Source: Streptomyces lanatus
Lineage (GTDB): Bacteria > Actinomycetota > Actinomycetes > Streptomycetales > Streptomycetaceae
Assembly: GCF_014655715.1 (NCBI RefSeq)
Contig: NZ_BNBM01000001.1
Span: 560,742 to 624,741 of the forward strand
DNA: 64,000 nucleotides
Direction of reading: 5' to 3'
A program made the translations under genes and the position numbers. The notes beneath the pieces are model-generated. The model was given only the letters and a program-made list of their open reading frames with translations, was not told where the DNA came from and made no database searches. This document shows positions 16,477 through 25,530 of the stretch, piece by piece; the stretch's first letter is position 1, and each line of letters opens with the position of its first letter.

Positions 16477-18525
16477 ATGACTGAGCGTCAGCCCGCCGAA
16501 GGCGCGCGGGAGAAGGACCGGCCGTGGCTCATGCGCACGTACGCCGGGCACTCCACCGCCGAGGCGTCCAACGAGTTGTACCGGCGCAACCTCGCCAAGG
16601 GCCAGACCGGCCTGTCGGTCGCGTTCGATCTGCCGACGCAGACCGGCTACGACTCCGACCACATCCTCGCCCGCGGCGAGGTCGGCCGGGTCGGCGTGCC
16701 GGTCGCGCACCTCGGTGACATGCGCCGGCTGTTCCAGGACATCCCCCTGGAGCAGATGAACACCTCGATGACGATCAACGCCACCGCCATGTGGCTGCTG
16801 GCGCTCTACCAGGTCGTCGCCGAGGAGCAGGGCGCCGACATCACCAAGCTCCAGGGCACGACCCAGAACGACATCGTCAAGGAGTACCTGTCGCGGGGGA
16901 CGCATGTCTTCCCGCCGGGGCCCTCACTCCGGCTGACGACGGACATGATCGCGTACACGGTCTCCCACATCCCGAAGTGGAACCCGATCAACATCTGCAG
17001 CTACCACCTGCAGGAGGCGGGCGCCACGCCGGTCCAGGAGATCGCGTACGCGATGTCCACCGCGATAGCGGTTCTCGATGCCGTACGCGATTCAGGGCAG
17101 GTCCCCGCCGAGAAGTTCGGGGACGTCGTGGCCCGTATCTCCTTCTTCGTGAACGCGGGCGTCCGCTTCATCGAGGAGATGTGCAAGATGCGGGCGTTCG
17201 GGCGGATCTGGGATCAGGTCACGCGCGAGCGTTACGGCATCGAGAACCCCAAGCAGCGCCGCTTCCGGTACGGCGTCCAGGTCAACTCCCTCGGTCTGAC
17301 CGAGGCGCAGCCGGAGAACAACGTCCAGCGGATCGTCCTGGAGATGCTGGCCGTGACGCTGTCCAAGGACGCACGCGCGCGTGCCGTGCAGCTGCCCGCC
17401 TGGAACGAGGCCCTCGGCCTCCCCCGGCCCTGGGACCAGCAGTGGTCGCTGCGCATCCAGCAGGTCCTCGCCCATGAGAGCGACCTGCTGGAGTACGAGG
17501 ACATCTTCGAGGGCTCGCACGTCATCGAGGCGAAGGTGAGCAAGCTCGTCGAGGAGTCCCTCGCGGAGATCGAGCGGATCCAGGAGATGGGCGGCGCGAT
17601 GGCCGCCGTCGAGTCCGGCTACCTCAAGTCGCAGCTCGTCTCCTCGCACGCCGAGCGGCGGGCCCGTATCGAGTCCGGCCGCGAGAAGATCATCGGCGTC
17701 AACATCTTCGAGACGACCGAGCCGAACCCGCTGACGGCGGATCTCGACACGGCCATCCAGACGGTCGACCCGGCCGTCGAGGCTCGCGTCATCGCCGGCC
17801 TCCAGCACTGGCGCGACACCCGCTACCAGCCGCCCTTCAACCACCCACGCCCGTGCAAGGCGCTGGAGAAGCTGAAGGAGGCCGCCAAGGGCACCGGCAA
17901 CCTCATGGAGGCCACGCTGGAGTGCGCCCGCGCGGGTGTCACGACCGGTGAGTGGTCCGGGGCCCTGCGGGAGGTGTTCGGCGAGTTCCGGGCGCCCACG
18001 GGCGTCTCCTCGGCGCCGGTCGCGGTGCCCGCGGAGGAGGGCTCGGCCATGGCCGACGTCCGCCGCCGCGTCGATCTGACCGCCCAGGACATGGGCGTCG
18101 GCAAGCTGCGCTTCCTGGTCGGCAAGCCCGGCCTGGACGGGCACTCCAACGGCGCCGAGCAGATCGCCGTGCGGGCCCGTGACGCCGGGTTCGAGGTGGT
18201 CTACCAGGGCATCAGGCTGACGCCCGAGCAGATCGTGGACGCGGCCCTCGCCGAGGACGTGCACGCGGTCGGCCTGTCGATCCTCTCCGGATCGCACGCC
18301 CAGCTGGTTCCTGACGTGCTGGAACGACTCCGTGTGGCCGGTGCCACAGATATACCCGTGATCGCCGGTGGCATCATCCCGAATGGTGACGCCGAGCAGC
18401 TCAGGGCCGCCGGTGTGGCCGCCGTCTTCACCCCGAAGGACTTCGACATCACCGGAATCATCGGCCGCATCGTCGACGAGATCCGGAAAGCGAACAAGCT
18501 CGACCCCCTGGAGGTCTCCGCATGA
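16477..18525 (+). CDS. ecm: Ethylmalonyl-CoA mutase (MeaA type), coenzyme B12-dependent
   Basis: A 682-residue single-chain acyl-CoA mutase converting (2R)-ethylmalonyl-CoA to methylsuccinyl-CoA; called MeaA in older Streptomyces work. The N-terminal TIM barrel includes RTYAGHSTAEASNELYRRNL, FDLPTQTGYDSDH and QNDIVKEYLSRGTHVFPP; the C-terminal B12 domain (from about 540) has the base-off ligand motif DGHSNG with His556, plus GLSILSGSH and GGIIPNGD. It is shorter than methylmalonyl-CoA mutase large subunits and lacks the second-subunit requirement. Overlaps mcl by ATGA, showing tight operon coupling. Confidence 0.95.
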   Translation: MTERQPAEGAREKDRPWLMRTYAGHSTAEASNELYRRNLAKGQTGLSVAFDLPTQTGYDSDHILARGEVGRVGVPVAHLGDMRRLFQDIPLEQMNTSMTINATAMWLLALYQVVAEEQGADITKLQGTTQNDIVKEYLSRGTHVFPPGPSLRLTTDMIAYTVSHIPKWNPINICSYHLQEAGATPVQEIAYAMSTAIAVLDAVRDSGQVPAEKFGDVVARISFFVNAGVRFIEEMCKMRAFGRIWDQVTRERYGIENPKQRRFRYGVQVNSLGLTEAQPENNVQRIVLEMLAVTLSKDARARAVQLPAWNEALGLPRPWDQQWSLRIQQVLAHESDLLEYEDIFEGSHVIEAKVSKLVEESLAEIERIQEMGGAMAAVESGYLKSQLVSSHAERRARIESGREKIIGVNIFETTEPNPLTADLDTAIQTVDPAVEARVIAGLQHWRDTRYQPPFNHPRPCKALEKLKEAAKGTGNLMEATLECARAGVTTGEWSGALREVFGEFRAPTGVSSAPVAVPAEEGSAMADVRRRVDLTAQDMGVGKLRFLVGKPGLDGHSNGAEQIAVRARDAGFEVVYQGIRLTPEQIVDAALAEDVHAVGLSILSGSHAQLVPDVLERLRVAGATDIPVIAGGIIPNGDAEQLRAAGVAAVFTPKDFDITGIIGRIVDEIRKANKLDPLEVSA

Positions 18526-19484
18526 CGACCGTCAACCGCCTTCGCCCGAGGCGCTCCTGCCTGGCTGTACCGGGCTCGAACCCGCGCTTCCTCGAAAAGG
18601 CGCAGGGTCTCCCGGCTGACCAGGTCTTCCTCGACCTCGAGGACGCGTGCGCCCCGCTCGCCAAGCCCGAGGCGCGGCACACCATCGTCAAGTTCCTCAA
18701 CGAGGGCGACTGGACCGGCAAGACGAGGGTCGTGCGCGTCAACGACTGGACGACCGAGTGGACGTACCGCGACGTCGTCACGGTCGTCGAGGGCGCCGGC
18801 CAGAACCTCGACTGCATCATGCTGCCGAAGGTGCAGACGGCCCAGCAGGTCGTCGCCCTGGACCTCCTGCTGACCCAGATCGAGAAGACGATGGGCTTCG
18901 AGGTCGGCAAGATCGGCATCGAGGCGCAGATCGAGAACGCGCAGGGCCTGAACAACGTCAACGAGATCGCGACGGCGTCCCAGCGCGTCGAGACGATCAT
19001 CTTCGGCCCGGCCGACTTCATGGCGTCCATCAACATGAAGTCGCTGGTCGTGGGCGAGCAGCCGCCCGGGTACCCGGCGGACGCCTACCACTACATCCTG
19101 ATGAAGATCCTGATGGCCGCCCGCGCCAACAACCTCCAGGCGATCGACGGCCCCTACCTGCAGATCCGCAACATCGACGGCTACCGCGAGGTCGCCCAGC
19201 GCGCCGCCGCGCTCGGCTTCGACGGCAAGTGGGTGCTGCACCCGGGCCAGGTCGAGGCGTCCAACGAGATCTTCTCGCCCTCGCAGGAGGACTACGACCA
19301 CGCCGAGCTGATCCTGGACGCGTACGACTACTACACGTCCGAGGCGGGCGGCAAGAAGGGCTCCGCGATGCTCGGCGACGAGATGATCGACGAGGCGAGC
19401 CGCAAGATGGCCCTGGTCATCTCCGGCAAGGGCCGGGCCGCCGGCATGCAGCGCACGTCGAAGTTCGAGATCCCGGAGGCCTGA
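18522..19484 (+). CDS. mcl: L-malyl-CoA/beta-methylmalyl-CoA lyase (HpcH/HpaI-CitE family)
   Basis: A 320-residue CoA-ester lyase. In the ethylmalonyl-CoA pathway this enzyme splits beta-methylmalyl-CoA to glyoxylate and propionyl-CoA, and may also act on malyl-CoA. RPRRSCLAVPGSNPRFLEKA is the typical N-terminus, VFLDLEDACAPLAKPEAR contains the metal-site Glu/Asp, IGIEAQIENAQGLNNVNEIA and IIFGPADFMAS follow, and the C-terminal lid has GKWVLHPGQVEASNEIFSPS. Starts inside the ecm stop (ATGA). Context between ecm and the MaoC hydratase makes this role much more likely than citrate lyase beta. Confidence 0.93.
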   Translation: MTTVNRLRPRRSCLAVPGSNPRFLEKAQGLPADQVFLDLEDACAPLAKPEARHTIVKFLNEGDWTGKTRVVRVNDWTTEWTYRDVVTVVEGAGQNLDCIMLPKVQTAQQVVALDLLLTQIEKTMGFEVGKIGIEAQIENAQGLNNVNEIATASQRVETIIFGPADFMASINMKSLVVGEQPPGYPADAYHYILMKILMAARANNLQAIDGPYLQIRNIDGYREVAQRAAALGFDGKWVLHPGQVEASNEIFSPSQEDYDHAELILDAYDYYTSEAGGKKGSAMLGDEMIDEASRKMALVISGKGRAAGMQRTSKFEIPEA

Positions 19485-19489
19485 GCGCG

Positions 19490-20002
19490 ATGCAGTTCGG
19501 ACGCACCTACGAGGAGTTCGAGGTCGGCGCGACGTACAAGCACTGGCCGGGAAAGACGGTCACCGAGTACGACGACCACCTCTTCTGTCTCCTGACGATG
19601 AACCACCACCCCCTCCACATGGACACCAACTATGCGGAGAAGACGACGGACTTCGGCAAGAACGTCGTCGTCGGCAACTACATCTACTCGCTGCTGCTCG
19701 GCATGAGCGTGCCGGACATCTCCGGCAAGGCCATCGCCAACCTGGAGATCGAGTCGCTCAAGCACGTGGCGCCGACCTTCCACGGCGACACGATCTACGG
19801 CCAGACGACGGTGCTGGACAAGTGGCCGTCCAAGTCGAAGAACGACCGCGGCATCGTCTACGTCGAGACCAAGGGCTACAAGCAGGACGGCACGCTGGTC
19901 TGCGTGTTCCGCCGCAAGGTGATGGTCCCGACCGAGACGTACATCAAGGAGCGCGGCGGCGAGCAGCCCGGCCGCCCGGAGCTCAAGCAGCAGGAGAAGT
20001 AG
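19490..20002 (+). CDS. MaoC-like hydratase, probable mesaconyl-CoA hydratase
   Basis: A 170-residue single hot-dog protein. FEVGATYKHWPGKTVTEYDDHLFCLLTMNHHPLHMD carries the MaoC catalytic Asp/His pair, and NYIYSLLLGMSV and APTFHGDTIYGQTTV are the remaining core strands. In this operon it would hydrate mesaconyl-CoA to beta-methylmalyl-CoA. The proteobacterial mesaconyl-CoA hydratase is about twice as long (double hot dog), so this actinobacterial form would have to dimerise. The ATG at 19490 lies behind GGAGG, within 5 bp of the mcl stop; only 2 bp separate it from the next gene. Confidence 0.85.
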   Translation: MQFGRTYEEFEVGATYKHWPGKTVTEYDDHLFCLLTMNHHPLHMDTNYAEKTTDFGKNVVVGNYIYSLLLGMSVPDISGKAIANLEIESLKHVAPTFHGDTIYGQTTVLDKWPSKSKNDRGIVYVETKGYKQDGTLVCVFRRKVMVPTETYIKERGGEQPGRPELKQQEK

Positions 20003-20004
20003 CC

Positions 20005-21210
20005 ATGGCACGTCTCGCCCGGACCGCCGGTCTCACCGACATCCAGCAGGAGATCCTCTCCACCGTCCGCGACTTCGTGGACAAGGAGATCATCCCGGTC
20101 GCCACCGAGCTGGAGCACCGCGACGAGTACCCGCAGCAGATCGTCGACGGCCTCAAGGAACTCGGCCTGTTCGGCCTGATGATCCCGGAGGAGTACGGCG
20201 GCCTGGGCGAGTCCCTCCTCACGTACGCCCTGTGCGTCGAGGAGATCGCCCGCGGCTGGATGTCGGTGTCCGGCATCATCAACACGCACTTCATCGTGGC
20301 GTACATGCTCAAGCAGCACGGCACGCAGGAGCAGAAGGACCACTTCCTGCCGCGTATGGCGGCCGGCGACATCCGCGGTGCCTTCTCGATGTCGGAGCCG
20401 GCCCTGGGCTCCGATGTGTCGGCCATCACCTCGAAGGCGGTGAAGGACGGCGAGGAGTACGTCCTCAACGGCCAGAAGATGTGGCTGACGAACGGCGGAA
20501 CCTCCTCTTTGGTCGCCGTACTCGTGCGAAGTGACGAAGGACACCCCGAGGGCACAGCCCCCCACAAGTCGATGACGACCTTCCTCGTCGAGAAGGAGCC
20601 CGGCTTCGGAGAGGTCCGTCCCGGCCTCACCATCCCCGGCAAGATCGACAAGATGGGCTACAAGGGCGTCGACACGACCGAGCTCATCATGGACGGCCTG
20701 CGTATTCCGGCCAATCGTGTGCTCGGCGGCGTCACCGGCCGAGGTTTTTACCAGATGATGGACGGCGTCGAGGTCGGGCGCGTCAATGTGGCGGCGCGTG
20801 GCTGTGGCGTCGCTCAGCGTGCCTTCGAGCTCGGCGTCCAGTACGCCCAGCAGCGACACACCTTCGGCAAGCCGATCGCCCAGCACCAGGCCATTCAGTT
20901 CAAGCTGGCCGAGATGGGTACCAAGGTCGAGGCCGCCCATGCCATGATGGTGAACGCGGCACGCAAAAAGGACTCCGGGGAACGAAACGACCTTGAGGCT
21001 GGGATGGCGAAGTACCTCGCCTCCGAGTACTGCAAGGAGGTCGTGGAGGATGCCTTCCGGATCCACGGCGGCTACGGCTTCTCCAAGGAGTACGAGATCG
21101 AGCGCCTCTACCGTGAGGCTCCGATGCTGCTGATCGGTGAAGGAACTGCCGAGATCCAAAAAATGATCATCGGTCGCCGGTTGCTCGAAGAGTATCGCTT
21201 CCAGGGCTGA
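20005..21210 (+). CDS. mcd: Acyl-CoA dehydrogenase, probable methylsuccinyl-CoA dehydrogenase
   Basis: A 401-residue FAD acyl-CoA dehydrogenase, with the classic order: N-terminal helical domain (ILSTVRDFVDKEIIPVATELE), FSMSEPALGSDVSAI and KMWLTNG flavin/substrate strands, then RHTFGKPIAQHQAIQFKLAEM and a catalytic Glu in LIGEGTAEIQKMIIGR. In the ethylmalonyl-CoA pathway it would convert (2S)-methylsuccinyl-CoA to mesaconyl-CoA. It is closer in length to ordinary acyl-CoA dehydrogenases than to the about 550-residue proteobacterial Mcd. GGAG sits before the ATG. It is the last gene of the operon and a hairpin follows. Confidence 0.9.
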   Translation: MARLARTAGLTDIQQEILSTVRDFVDKEIIPVATELEHRDEYPQQIVDGLKELGLFGLMIPEEYGGLGESLLTYALCVEEIARGWMSVSGIINTHFIVAYMLKQHGTQEQKDHFLPRMAAGDIRGAFSMSEPALGSDVSAITSKAVKDGEEYVLNGQKMWLTNGGTSSLVAVLVRSDEGHPEGTAPHKSMTTFLVEKEPGFGEVRPGLTIPGKIDKMGYKGVDTTELIMDGLRIPANRVLGGVTGRGFYQMMDGVEVGRVNVAARGCGVAQRAFELGVQYAQQRHTFGKPIAQHQAIQFKLAEMGTKVEAAHAMMVNAARKKDSGERNDLEAGMAKYLASEYCKEVVEDAFRIHGGYGFSKEYEIERLYREAPMLLIGEGTAEIQKMIIGRRLLEEYRFQG

Positions 21211-21220
21211 ATGTCCGGAT

Positions 21221-21257
21221 ACGGGGTGTTTTCTTGGAGAAGAAGATCACACCCCGT
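21221..21257. terminator. Hairpin at the end of the ethylmalonyl-CoA operon
   Basis: Perfect 9-bp arms ACGGGGTGT (21221-21229) and ACACCCCGT (21249-21257) around a 19-base loop that itself can fold (CTT-ggag-AAG). It begins 11 bp after the mcd stop and precedes psd, so it most likely ends the ccr-mcd transcript. Confidence 0.6.
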
Positions 21258-21380
21258 CAACACTCTTCAGCCGCCGACTCGGCTTCCTGGCTTGCCCAGT
21301 TGTGGCCCGCGACCGGTACGATCCCGGGAAAGCCGCCGTCCCCTGATACCGCGCGGCATCATCCGCTACGAAGGTCATCC

Positions 21381-22040
21381 ATGCCCCACAGCCAAACCTC
21401 TGCACCACGCGACAGCCAGGTCGGCGGCGTACGCCTCGCGCGCGGAGCATCGCCGTGGCTTCTCCCGACCGTCGCCACCGCAGCCGTCAGCCTGCTGCGC
21501 GCACGCCGCTCCGGCGTCGCCAAGGCCGTCGCCGTGCCCGCCACCGCTCTCGCGGCGGGCATGCTGTGGTTCTTCCGCGACCCCGAGCGCGAGATCGCCC
21601 AGGGCCGGGTCATCTCGCCCGCCGACGGTGTGGTGCAGAGCATCATGCCGTGGAAGGACGGCCGCACCCGCGTCGCGATCTTCATGAGCCCGCTGAACGT
21701 CCACGTCAACCGTGCGCCGCTCTCCGGCATGGTGACCTCGGTGGAGCACATCCCCGGCGGCTTCGTTCCGGCGTTCAACAAGGAGAGCGAGAACAACGAG
21801 CGCGTAGTCTGGCACTTCGACACCGAACTCGGCGACATCGAGATGATCCAGATCGCCGGCGCGGTGGCCCGCCGCATCGTCCCCTACATCCCGCAGGGCA
21901 CGAAGGTCGAGCAGGGCGACCGTATCGGTCTGATCCGCTTCGGCTCGCGTGTGGACATCTACCTGCCCGAGGGCGTGGAGGTCGCGGTCGAGGTCGGGCA
22001 GAAGACCGTGGCTGGGGTGACTCGCATTGACCGTGATTGA
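21381..22040 (+). CDS. psd: Phosphatidylserine decarboxylase proenzyme
   Basis: A 219-residue short-type Psd that forms phosphatidylethanolamine from phosphatidylserine. A hydrophobic N-terminal segment (PWLLPTVATAAVSLL, then VPATALAAGMLWFFRDPERE) anchors it to the membrane. NVHVNRAPLSG carries the active-site His, and RFGSRVDIYLPEG holds the Gly-Ser where self-cleavage makes the pyruvoyl cofactor. The start MPHSQTS at 21381 is preceded by AAGG; longer frames lack a site. It overlaps pssA by about 14 bp, so the two lipid enzymes are made together, as elsewhere in Streptomyces. Confidence 0.94.
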   Translation: MPHSQTSAPRDSQVGGVRLARGASPWLLPTVATAAVSLLRARRSGVAKAVAVPATALAAGMLWFFRDPEREIAQGRVISPADGVVQSIMPWKDGRTRVAIFMSPLNVHVNRAPLSGMVTSVEHIPGGFVPAFNKESENNERVVWHFDTELGDIEMIQIAGAVARRIVPYIPQGTKVEQGDRIGLIRFGSRVDIYLPEGVEVAVEVGQKTVAGVTRIDRD

Positions 22041-22881
22041 TCCTGAGACCCAGCCGGGCTGGGTGCCCGAGGCCGACGAGGTCGACGAAGAGGAGGAGAT
22101 GCCTCTTTCTCTTCGCCTGTCGATAGCGGACACCCTGACGCTCGGCAACGCGACGTGCGGCTTCATGGCGGTGTACTTCACCACCACCGGCATCCTGATC
22201 CCGCACCTCACCGGCAGCCAGGAGACCGGCATGGCCCGCCACAGCGCGGCCACGGCGGTCATCCTCATGCTCTGCGCGGCGGTCTTCGACCTGTTCGACG
22301 GCCTCGTCGCGCGCAAGCTGCGCTCCTCCCCCATGGGCGCCGAGCTGGACAACCTCTCCGACCTGATCAGCTTCGGCCTCGCGCCGGCGTACTTCGTCCT
22401 GGTCTACGGCATGGTCGCCGACGACGCGCACCAGCGGGTGGCGGCGGTCGGCGCGATCGTCGTTCTGCTGGCGGTGGTGCTGAGACTCGCGCGGTTCTCG
22501 TGCGTCACCGTGCCGAACGGCATGTTCCAGGGCATGCCGTCGCCGTTCGGGGCGCTGACTGTGGTCTCGATCGTGCTGCTGGAGCTGCCCTTCGTGGCGA
22601 CGCTGCTGGCGATTCTGGGGACGGCCTGGCTGATGGTGAGCCGGGTCGAGTACCCGAAGCCGCGCGGTCGGCTGGCCGTGGCCATGCTGTCCTGGATCGT
22701 CGTGTCGATGGGTCTGCTGGCGGCCTGGGCCTTCGATGCGCCCAGCGGCCAGCTGCTGCTGCAGACCGGGTGTGCGCTTCAGCTGGTGACGGGCGCGGTG
22801 ATTCCGCTGTTCGCCACGGCTCGGCGGGTGAACAACTTCCGTGACAATCGGCGGGAGGCGCGGGCGGCGCAGCTGCCGTAG
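22027..22881 (+). CDS. pssA: CDP-diacylglycerol-serine O-phosphatidyltransferase
   Basis: A 284-residue integral membrane enzyme that makes phosphatidylserine, the substrate of psd just upstream. The CDP-alcohol phosphatidyltransferase motif D-G-x2-A-R-x8-G-x3-D-x3-D is present as DLFDGLVARKLRSSPMG followed by AELDNLSDLISFG, with about eight TM segments after an acidic N-terminal tail (EADEVDEEEE). Start is probably TTG at 22027 inside psd (GGGGTGA upstream), giving MTVIDPETQ; a GTG two codons later is an alternative. A strong terminator follows the stop. Confidence 0.94.
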   Translation: MTVIDPETQPGWVPEADEVDEEEEMPLSLRLSIADTLTLGNATCGFMAVYFTTTGILIPHLTGSQETGMARHSAATAVILMLCAAVFDLFDGLVARKLRSSPMGAELDNLSDLISFGLAPAYFVLVYGMVADDAHQRVAAVGAIVVLLAVVLRLARFSCVTVPNGMFQGMPSPFGALTVVSIVLLELPFVATLLAILGTAWLMVSRVEYPKPRGRLAVAMLSWIVVSMGLLAAWAFDAPSGQLLLQTGCALQLVTGAVIPLFATARRVNNFRDNRREARAAQLP

Positions 22882-22895
22882 CGCTCCGCTGGGTG

Positions 22896-22925
22896 GGGCC
22901 CCGGACCGGGTTCGGTTCGGGGCCC
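22896..22925. terminator. Terminator after pssA
   Basis: 8-bp GC stem GGGCCCCG / CGGGGCCC with an inner GACC/GGTT extension, starting 15 bp past the pssA stop. Position and stability strongly suggest transcription termination of psd-pssA. Confidence 0.7.
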
Positions 22926-22989
22926 TTCGCATGTGCGGGTTCGGGATCCCAGCTTCTTTCGCCCCGCCGCCCCTACCCGTCCCGTCCCC

Positions 22990-23060
22990 GGGGGCTGCCG
23001 CCCCCGGACCCCCGCTATCGGCCCTGAACGGGCCTCGTCCTCAAACGCCGGAGGGGCTGA
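22990..23060. repeat. Dispersed Streptomyces intergenic hairpin repeat
   Basis: Two adjacent hairpins, GGGGGC-tgcc-GCCCCC (22990-23005) and GGCCC-tgaac-GGGCC (23020-23034), followed by TCCTCAAACGCCGGAGGGGC. From general knowledge this string type recurs in intergenic ends of many Streptomyces genomes. Here it sits between pssA and the convergent glycerate kinase end, where it may also act as a terminator. Confidence 0.5.
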
Positions 23061-23078
23061 AGAACGGAAACGTTCGGG

Positions 23079-24209
23079 TCAGGTCAGGAAGTCCGTCGCG
23101 ATCCGTTGTGCCGAGCGTTCCAGGATCGGGCCGGCGTCCGCGATGCACTTCGCCACGTCCGGCTCGATCTCCGTCAGGGGGTACGCGCGTCGGATGCCGG
23201 CCCGGCCCAGCGACTCCGGAGCCAGGGCCAGGCGGCCACAGACCGCGACGACCTCCTTGCCGGCGGCGCGGGCGGCGGCGGCGACGCCGGCCGGGGCCTT
23301 GCCGTGGAGGGTCTGCTCGTCGAGGGAGCCCTCGCCGGTGATGACGAGGTCGGCACGGTCGAGGGCGGGGGCGAAGCCCAGGACGTCCAGCATGACCTCG
23401 ATGCCGGGGCGGAACCGGGCGTCGAGGAGCAGGGCGCCGTACCCGATGCCGCCCGCGGCCCCCGCACCCGGCGACGCGGCATGCTCCGCCGCCTTCGGGC
23501 CGACCGACTCCTCCAGCACCTTCGCGAAGTGCGCGAGCGCCGCGTCCAGGGTCTCCACGTCGTCCGGCGAGGCCCCCTTCTGCGGGCCGTACACGGCCGG
23601 GGCGCCCTTGGGGCCGGTCAGGGGGTTGTCGACGTCGCTGGCGAGGACGAGGTCGATTGAGGCCAGCCTCGGGTCCAGGTCGGAGAGGTCGGCCGTGGCC
23701 AGGTCGCCCAGGCCGCCGCCGCCCGGCGGCACCGGCTCCCCGTCCGCGTCCAGGAAGCGGGCGCCCAGCGCGGTCAGCATGCCCGCGCCGCCGTCCGTCG
23801 TGGCGCTGCCGCCGACGCCGAAGACGATCGTGCGGGCCCCGGCGTCCAGCGCGGCCCGCAGCAGCTCCCCGGAGCCGTAGGTGGACGCCGTGAGCGGGGC
23901 GAAGACGCCTGCGGGCAGCCGCTGGAGGCCGCTCGCCTCTGCCATCTCCACGACCGCGGTGTCGCCGCGCAGCGCGAACGCCGCCGTCACCTCGTGTCCG
24001 AGGGGCCCGGCGACACGGACCTCACGCCGCTCGAATCCGGCCGCGACCGCCGCGTCCACGGTCCCGTCGCCGCCGTCGGCCACAGGCATGGCCTCCACCT
24101 CGACGTCAGGCACGACCCGGCGCAGGCCGGCCGTCACCCGCTCGGCGACCTGCACGGCCGTCAGCGAGCCCTTGAACTTGTCCGCGGCGATGAGCACGCG
24201 CTGTGTCAC
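23079..24209 (-). CDS. Glycerate kinase (GckA/GarK-type)
   Basis: A 376-residue glycerate kinase type-1 family protein, phosphorylating D-glycerate with ATP to feed lower glycolysis. VTQRVLIAADKFKGSLTAVQVAERV is the canonical N-terminus (ADKFKGS), followed by PVADGGDGTVDA, STYGSGELLRAALDAGA with IVFGVGGSATTDGGAGML, and ITGEGSLDEQTLHGKAPAGVA near the C-terminus. The GTG at 24209 has AAGGGGAAATCAG upstream; an earlier in-frame start to 24242 is unlikely. Monocistronic, divergent from the ADP-ribosylglycohydrolase gene, with no neighbour that explains the glycerate source. Confidence 0.93.
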   Translation of the reverse strand: MTQRVLIAADKFKGSLTAVQVAERVTAGLRRVVPDVEVEAMPVADGGDGTVDAAVAAGFERREVRVAGPLGHEVTAAFALRGDTAVVEMAEASGLQRLPAGVFAPLTASTYGSGELLRAALDAGARTIVFGVGGSATTDGGAGMLTALGARFLDADGEPVPPGGGGLGDLATADLSDLDPRLASIDLVLASDVDNPLTGPKGAPAVYGPQKGASPDDVETLDAALAHFAKVLEESVGPKAAEHAASPGAGAAGGIGYGALLLDARFRPGIEVMLDVLGFAPALDRADLVITGEGSLDEQTLHGKAPAGVAAAARAAGKEVVAVCGRLALAPESLGRAGIRRAYPLTEIEPDVAKCIADAGPILERSAQRIATDFLT

Positions 24210-24356
24210 CTGATTTCCCCTTGCTCTCCGGGCCTCGCGCACGTCAAGGCCAGTCGCGCCGCTGCGACCTTAACCGGAGGAGGCCCATGCCGTCATTCCC
24301 TGCCCGGAGCCTGAGAACCCCGAGCGGACGCGCCCGGAATTGGGTAGACCGGTTCT

Positions 24357-25442
24357 ATGACCCCTGTGGGCAGCGAGCCAGAGCTCGCCGACCGCGTCCT
24401 CGGGGGCTGGCTGGGCCGGATCGCGGGCAACATGCTCGGCAAGCCGGTCGAGCAGGGCGACCTGTGGACGCGGGACCGTATCGATCAGTATCTGAGGCAG
24501 GCCGCCGCCCTGCCCCTCACCGACTATCTCCCGGAGCCGGCCGGCGAGGACGACGGCTTCGAGCTGCGTCCCGAGTGGCGCCAGTGCGTGCGCGGCCGTA
24601 TCCATGGCAGCTGCCGCGACGACGACGTCGACTACGCCATCCTCGGCCTGGATCTGCTGGAGACCCATGGCTTCGGCTTCAGCACCGAGCAGGTCGGGGA
24701 GCTGTGGCTGCTGCGGCTGCCGTATCTGCAGACCTTCACCGCGGAGCGGGCCGCGTACCGCAATCTGGCCAACGGGCTGAAGCCGCCGCTCACCGCCACG
24801 TACGACAATCCGTACCAGGAATGGATCGGCGCCCTCATCCGCGCCGACATCTACGGCTGGACCTGTCCGGGCGTCCCGCGCCGTGCCGCGTCCCTGGCCC
24901 GGCGGGACGCGGTGCTGTCGCACACCGGCAACGGCGTGTACGGCGCGATGTGGGCGGCGGCGCTGATCGCGGCGGCGTTCAGGGCGGGCACGATCCGTGC
25001 GGCGGTCGACGAGGCGCTCGCGGTGATTCCGGCGAGCTGTCGCCTCGCGCGCACCGTGCGCCGGGTCGTCTCGCTGCACGACACCCGGATGACCTGGGAG
25101 GACACGCTCACCACGGTCGCCGAGGAGACCGCGGGGCTCGGCTGGATCCACACCATCCCCAACGCGGCCGTGCTCACCGCCGGGCTGCTCTACGGCGACG
25201 GCGACTTCACCCGCACCATCACCCTCACCGTCCGCGGCGGGCTCGACACCGACTCCAACGGGGCGACGGCCGGGTCGGTGGCGGGGGTGCTGACCGGCGC
25301 GGAGGCGATCCCGGAGCAGTGGACGGGGCCGCTGGAGGACATGGTGCGCAGTGCGGTGTTCGGGTTCGACGGGGCGCGGATCAGCGAGCTGGCGGAGCGG
25401 ACGGTGCGGCTGGCGGAGACGGGAGCGGAGGCGGAGGGGTAG
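24357..25442 (+). CDS. ADP-ribosylglycohydrolase family protein
   Basis: A 361-residue ARH/DraG-fold hydrolase, all-helical, with a dinuclear Mg site. Metal ligands are recognisable in RDDDVDYAILGLDLLE (the DDD cluster), and in the C-terminal GGLDTDSNGATAGSVAG. RVLGGWLGRIAGNMLGKPVE is the usual first helix pair. Members remove ADP-ribose from proteins, DNA or small molecules; the substrate here cannot be assigned. The ATG at 24357 has no ribosome site but a TAGACC -10-like element seven bases upstream, so translation is probably leaderless. Downstream is a NUDIX gene that could act on released ADP-ribose, an unproven link. Confidence 0.88.
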   Translation: MTPVGSEPELADRVLGGWLGRIAGNMLGKPVEQGDLWTRDRIDQYLRQAAALPLTDYLPEPAGEDDGFELRPEWRQCVRGRIHGSCRDDDVDYAILGLDLLETHGFGFSTEQVGELWLLRLPYLQTFTAERAAYRNLANGLKPPLTATYDNPYQEWIGALIRADIYGWTCPGVPRRAASLARRDAVLSHTGNGVYGAMWAAALIAAAFRAGTIRAAVDEALAVIPASCRLARTVRRVVSLHDTRMTWEDTLTTVAEETAGLGWIHTIPNAAVLTAGLLYGDGDFTRTITLTVRGGLDTDSNGATAGSVAGVLTGAEAIPEQWTGPLEDMVRSAVFGFDGARISELAERTVRLAETGAEAEG

Positions 25443-25530
25443 AGGGCAGGCGCGGGGTGCTTGGCGTGGTGCGCCGGGGTGCCTCCTTGCGCGGGGGCTG
25501 TGGCGCCGCGGGGCTGGTTACCCTTCCCCA

